Shown one piece after another: positions 45,642 to 45,739 of a stretch of DNA of 45,739 nucleotides. The notes below the pieces were generated by a model. That model saw nothing but the letters and a program-made list of their open reading frames with translations, was not told the DNA's origin and did no database searches. Each line of letters starts with the position of its first letter. The stretch's first letter is position 1. The stretch is from Pelagibacteraceae bacterium AG-325-C10. GTDB taxonomy: Bacteria; Pseudomonadota; Alphaproteobacteria; Pelagibacterales; Pelagibacteraceae. The stretch lies in the NCBI GenBank assembly GCA_003282975.1, contig QBYD01000010.1, forward strand, positions 1 through 45,739, in the 5' to 3' direction. A program made the position numbers and the translations under genes.

Positions 45642-45739
45642 ATTTATTACGCACAGCAGTAACCGCACTAGTGGGCGAAGCCTCGCTGACTAGTGTCGAT
45701 CTCTTTGTTTCCAAAGACACCGCAAAGTTAATGTTTTTG
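45642..45739 (-). promoter_or_regulatory. ffh leader RNA motif (cis-regulatory)
   Basis: This stretch upstream of ffh is clearly richer in G+C than its surroundings and folds well on the minus strand. CACUAGU (45696-45690) pairs with ACUAGUG (45673-45667), enclosing GCGA/UCGC (45687-45684 with 45679-45676) and a 4-base loop. Upstream of it, CUUUG-GAAA-CAAAG (45717-45704) forms a GNRA-capped hairpin, and GUGUC (45721-45717) can pair with GACAC (45698-45694). A structured RNA upstream of ffh has been described in Candidatus Pelagibacter (ffh motif), and position and composition agree. Its 5' part may run beyond the window. Confidence 0.8.

Overview
The window is a very AT-rich, gene-dense piece of an alphaproteobacterial chromosome of the SAR11 (Candidatus Pelagibacter) type. 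The evidence is the low G+C, almost no spacers, an atpHAGDC ATP synthase order, a SAM-II riboswitch on metX, a structured RNA leader on ffh, and a DMSP demethylase (dmdA) gene inside a DMSP-degradation cluster. No rRNA, tRNA, insertion sequence, prophage or CRISPR array is seen. No spacer exceeds 300 bases; the longest (1622-1809, 18644-18825, 19489-19677) are each described.

Layout. (1) 1-1621, minus strand: tyrA (cut by the window edge) and hisC, overlapping by one base. (2) 1622-10855, plus strand: a SAM-II riboswitch leads metX-metW-gloB. A separate promoter then leads rplU-rpmA-obgE-proB-proA-nadD-rsfS-ctpA-rppH (ribosomal proteins, ribosome-associated factors, proline and NAD synthesis, a periplasmic protease, RNA pyrophosphohydrolase). 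(3) 10848-17701, minus strand: the F1 part of ATP synthase (atpHAGDC) behind priA; atpC and rppH converge and overlap by 8 bases. (4) 17753-19443: a short accessory slot with a haloacetate-dehalogenase-like hydrolase of unusual base composition and a FkbM-type methyltransferase. (5) 19678-45641, minus strand: 23 tightly packed co-directional genes, read ffh-rpsP-trmD-rplS-leuC-leuD-leuB-dmdC-dmdB-hydrolase-dmdA-asd-sdhC-sdhD-sdhA-sdhB-mmsA-mdh-sucC-sucD-sucA-sucB-lpdA. (6) 45642-45739: the RNA leader of ffh.

How it works together. Region 5 links DMSP demethylation and methylmercaptopropionate breakdown to the TCA cycle (2-oxoglutarate dehydrogenase, succinyl-CoA synthetase, succinate dehydrogenase, malate dehydrogenase), which feeds the respiratory chain and the ATP synthase of region 3. 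DMSP is both a carbon and a reduced-sulfur source in SAR11, and the metX operon, which assimilates sulfur into methionine, is under S-adenosylmethionine control.

Points most worth a second look: both succinate dehydrogenase membrane subunits lack the usual heme b axial histidines; leuC carries a one-base frameshift at a T6 run whose context would allow +1 slippage at a stop codon; a dmd-cluster hydrolase has no assigned role; the dehalogenase looks acquired; and there are two cis-regulatory RNAs, one (metX) with an unusual A8C/GT8 helix around its 3' strand.
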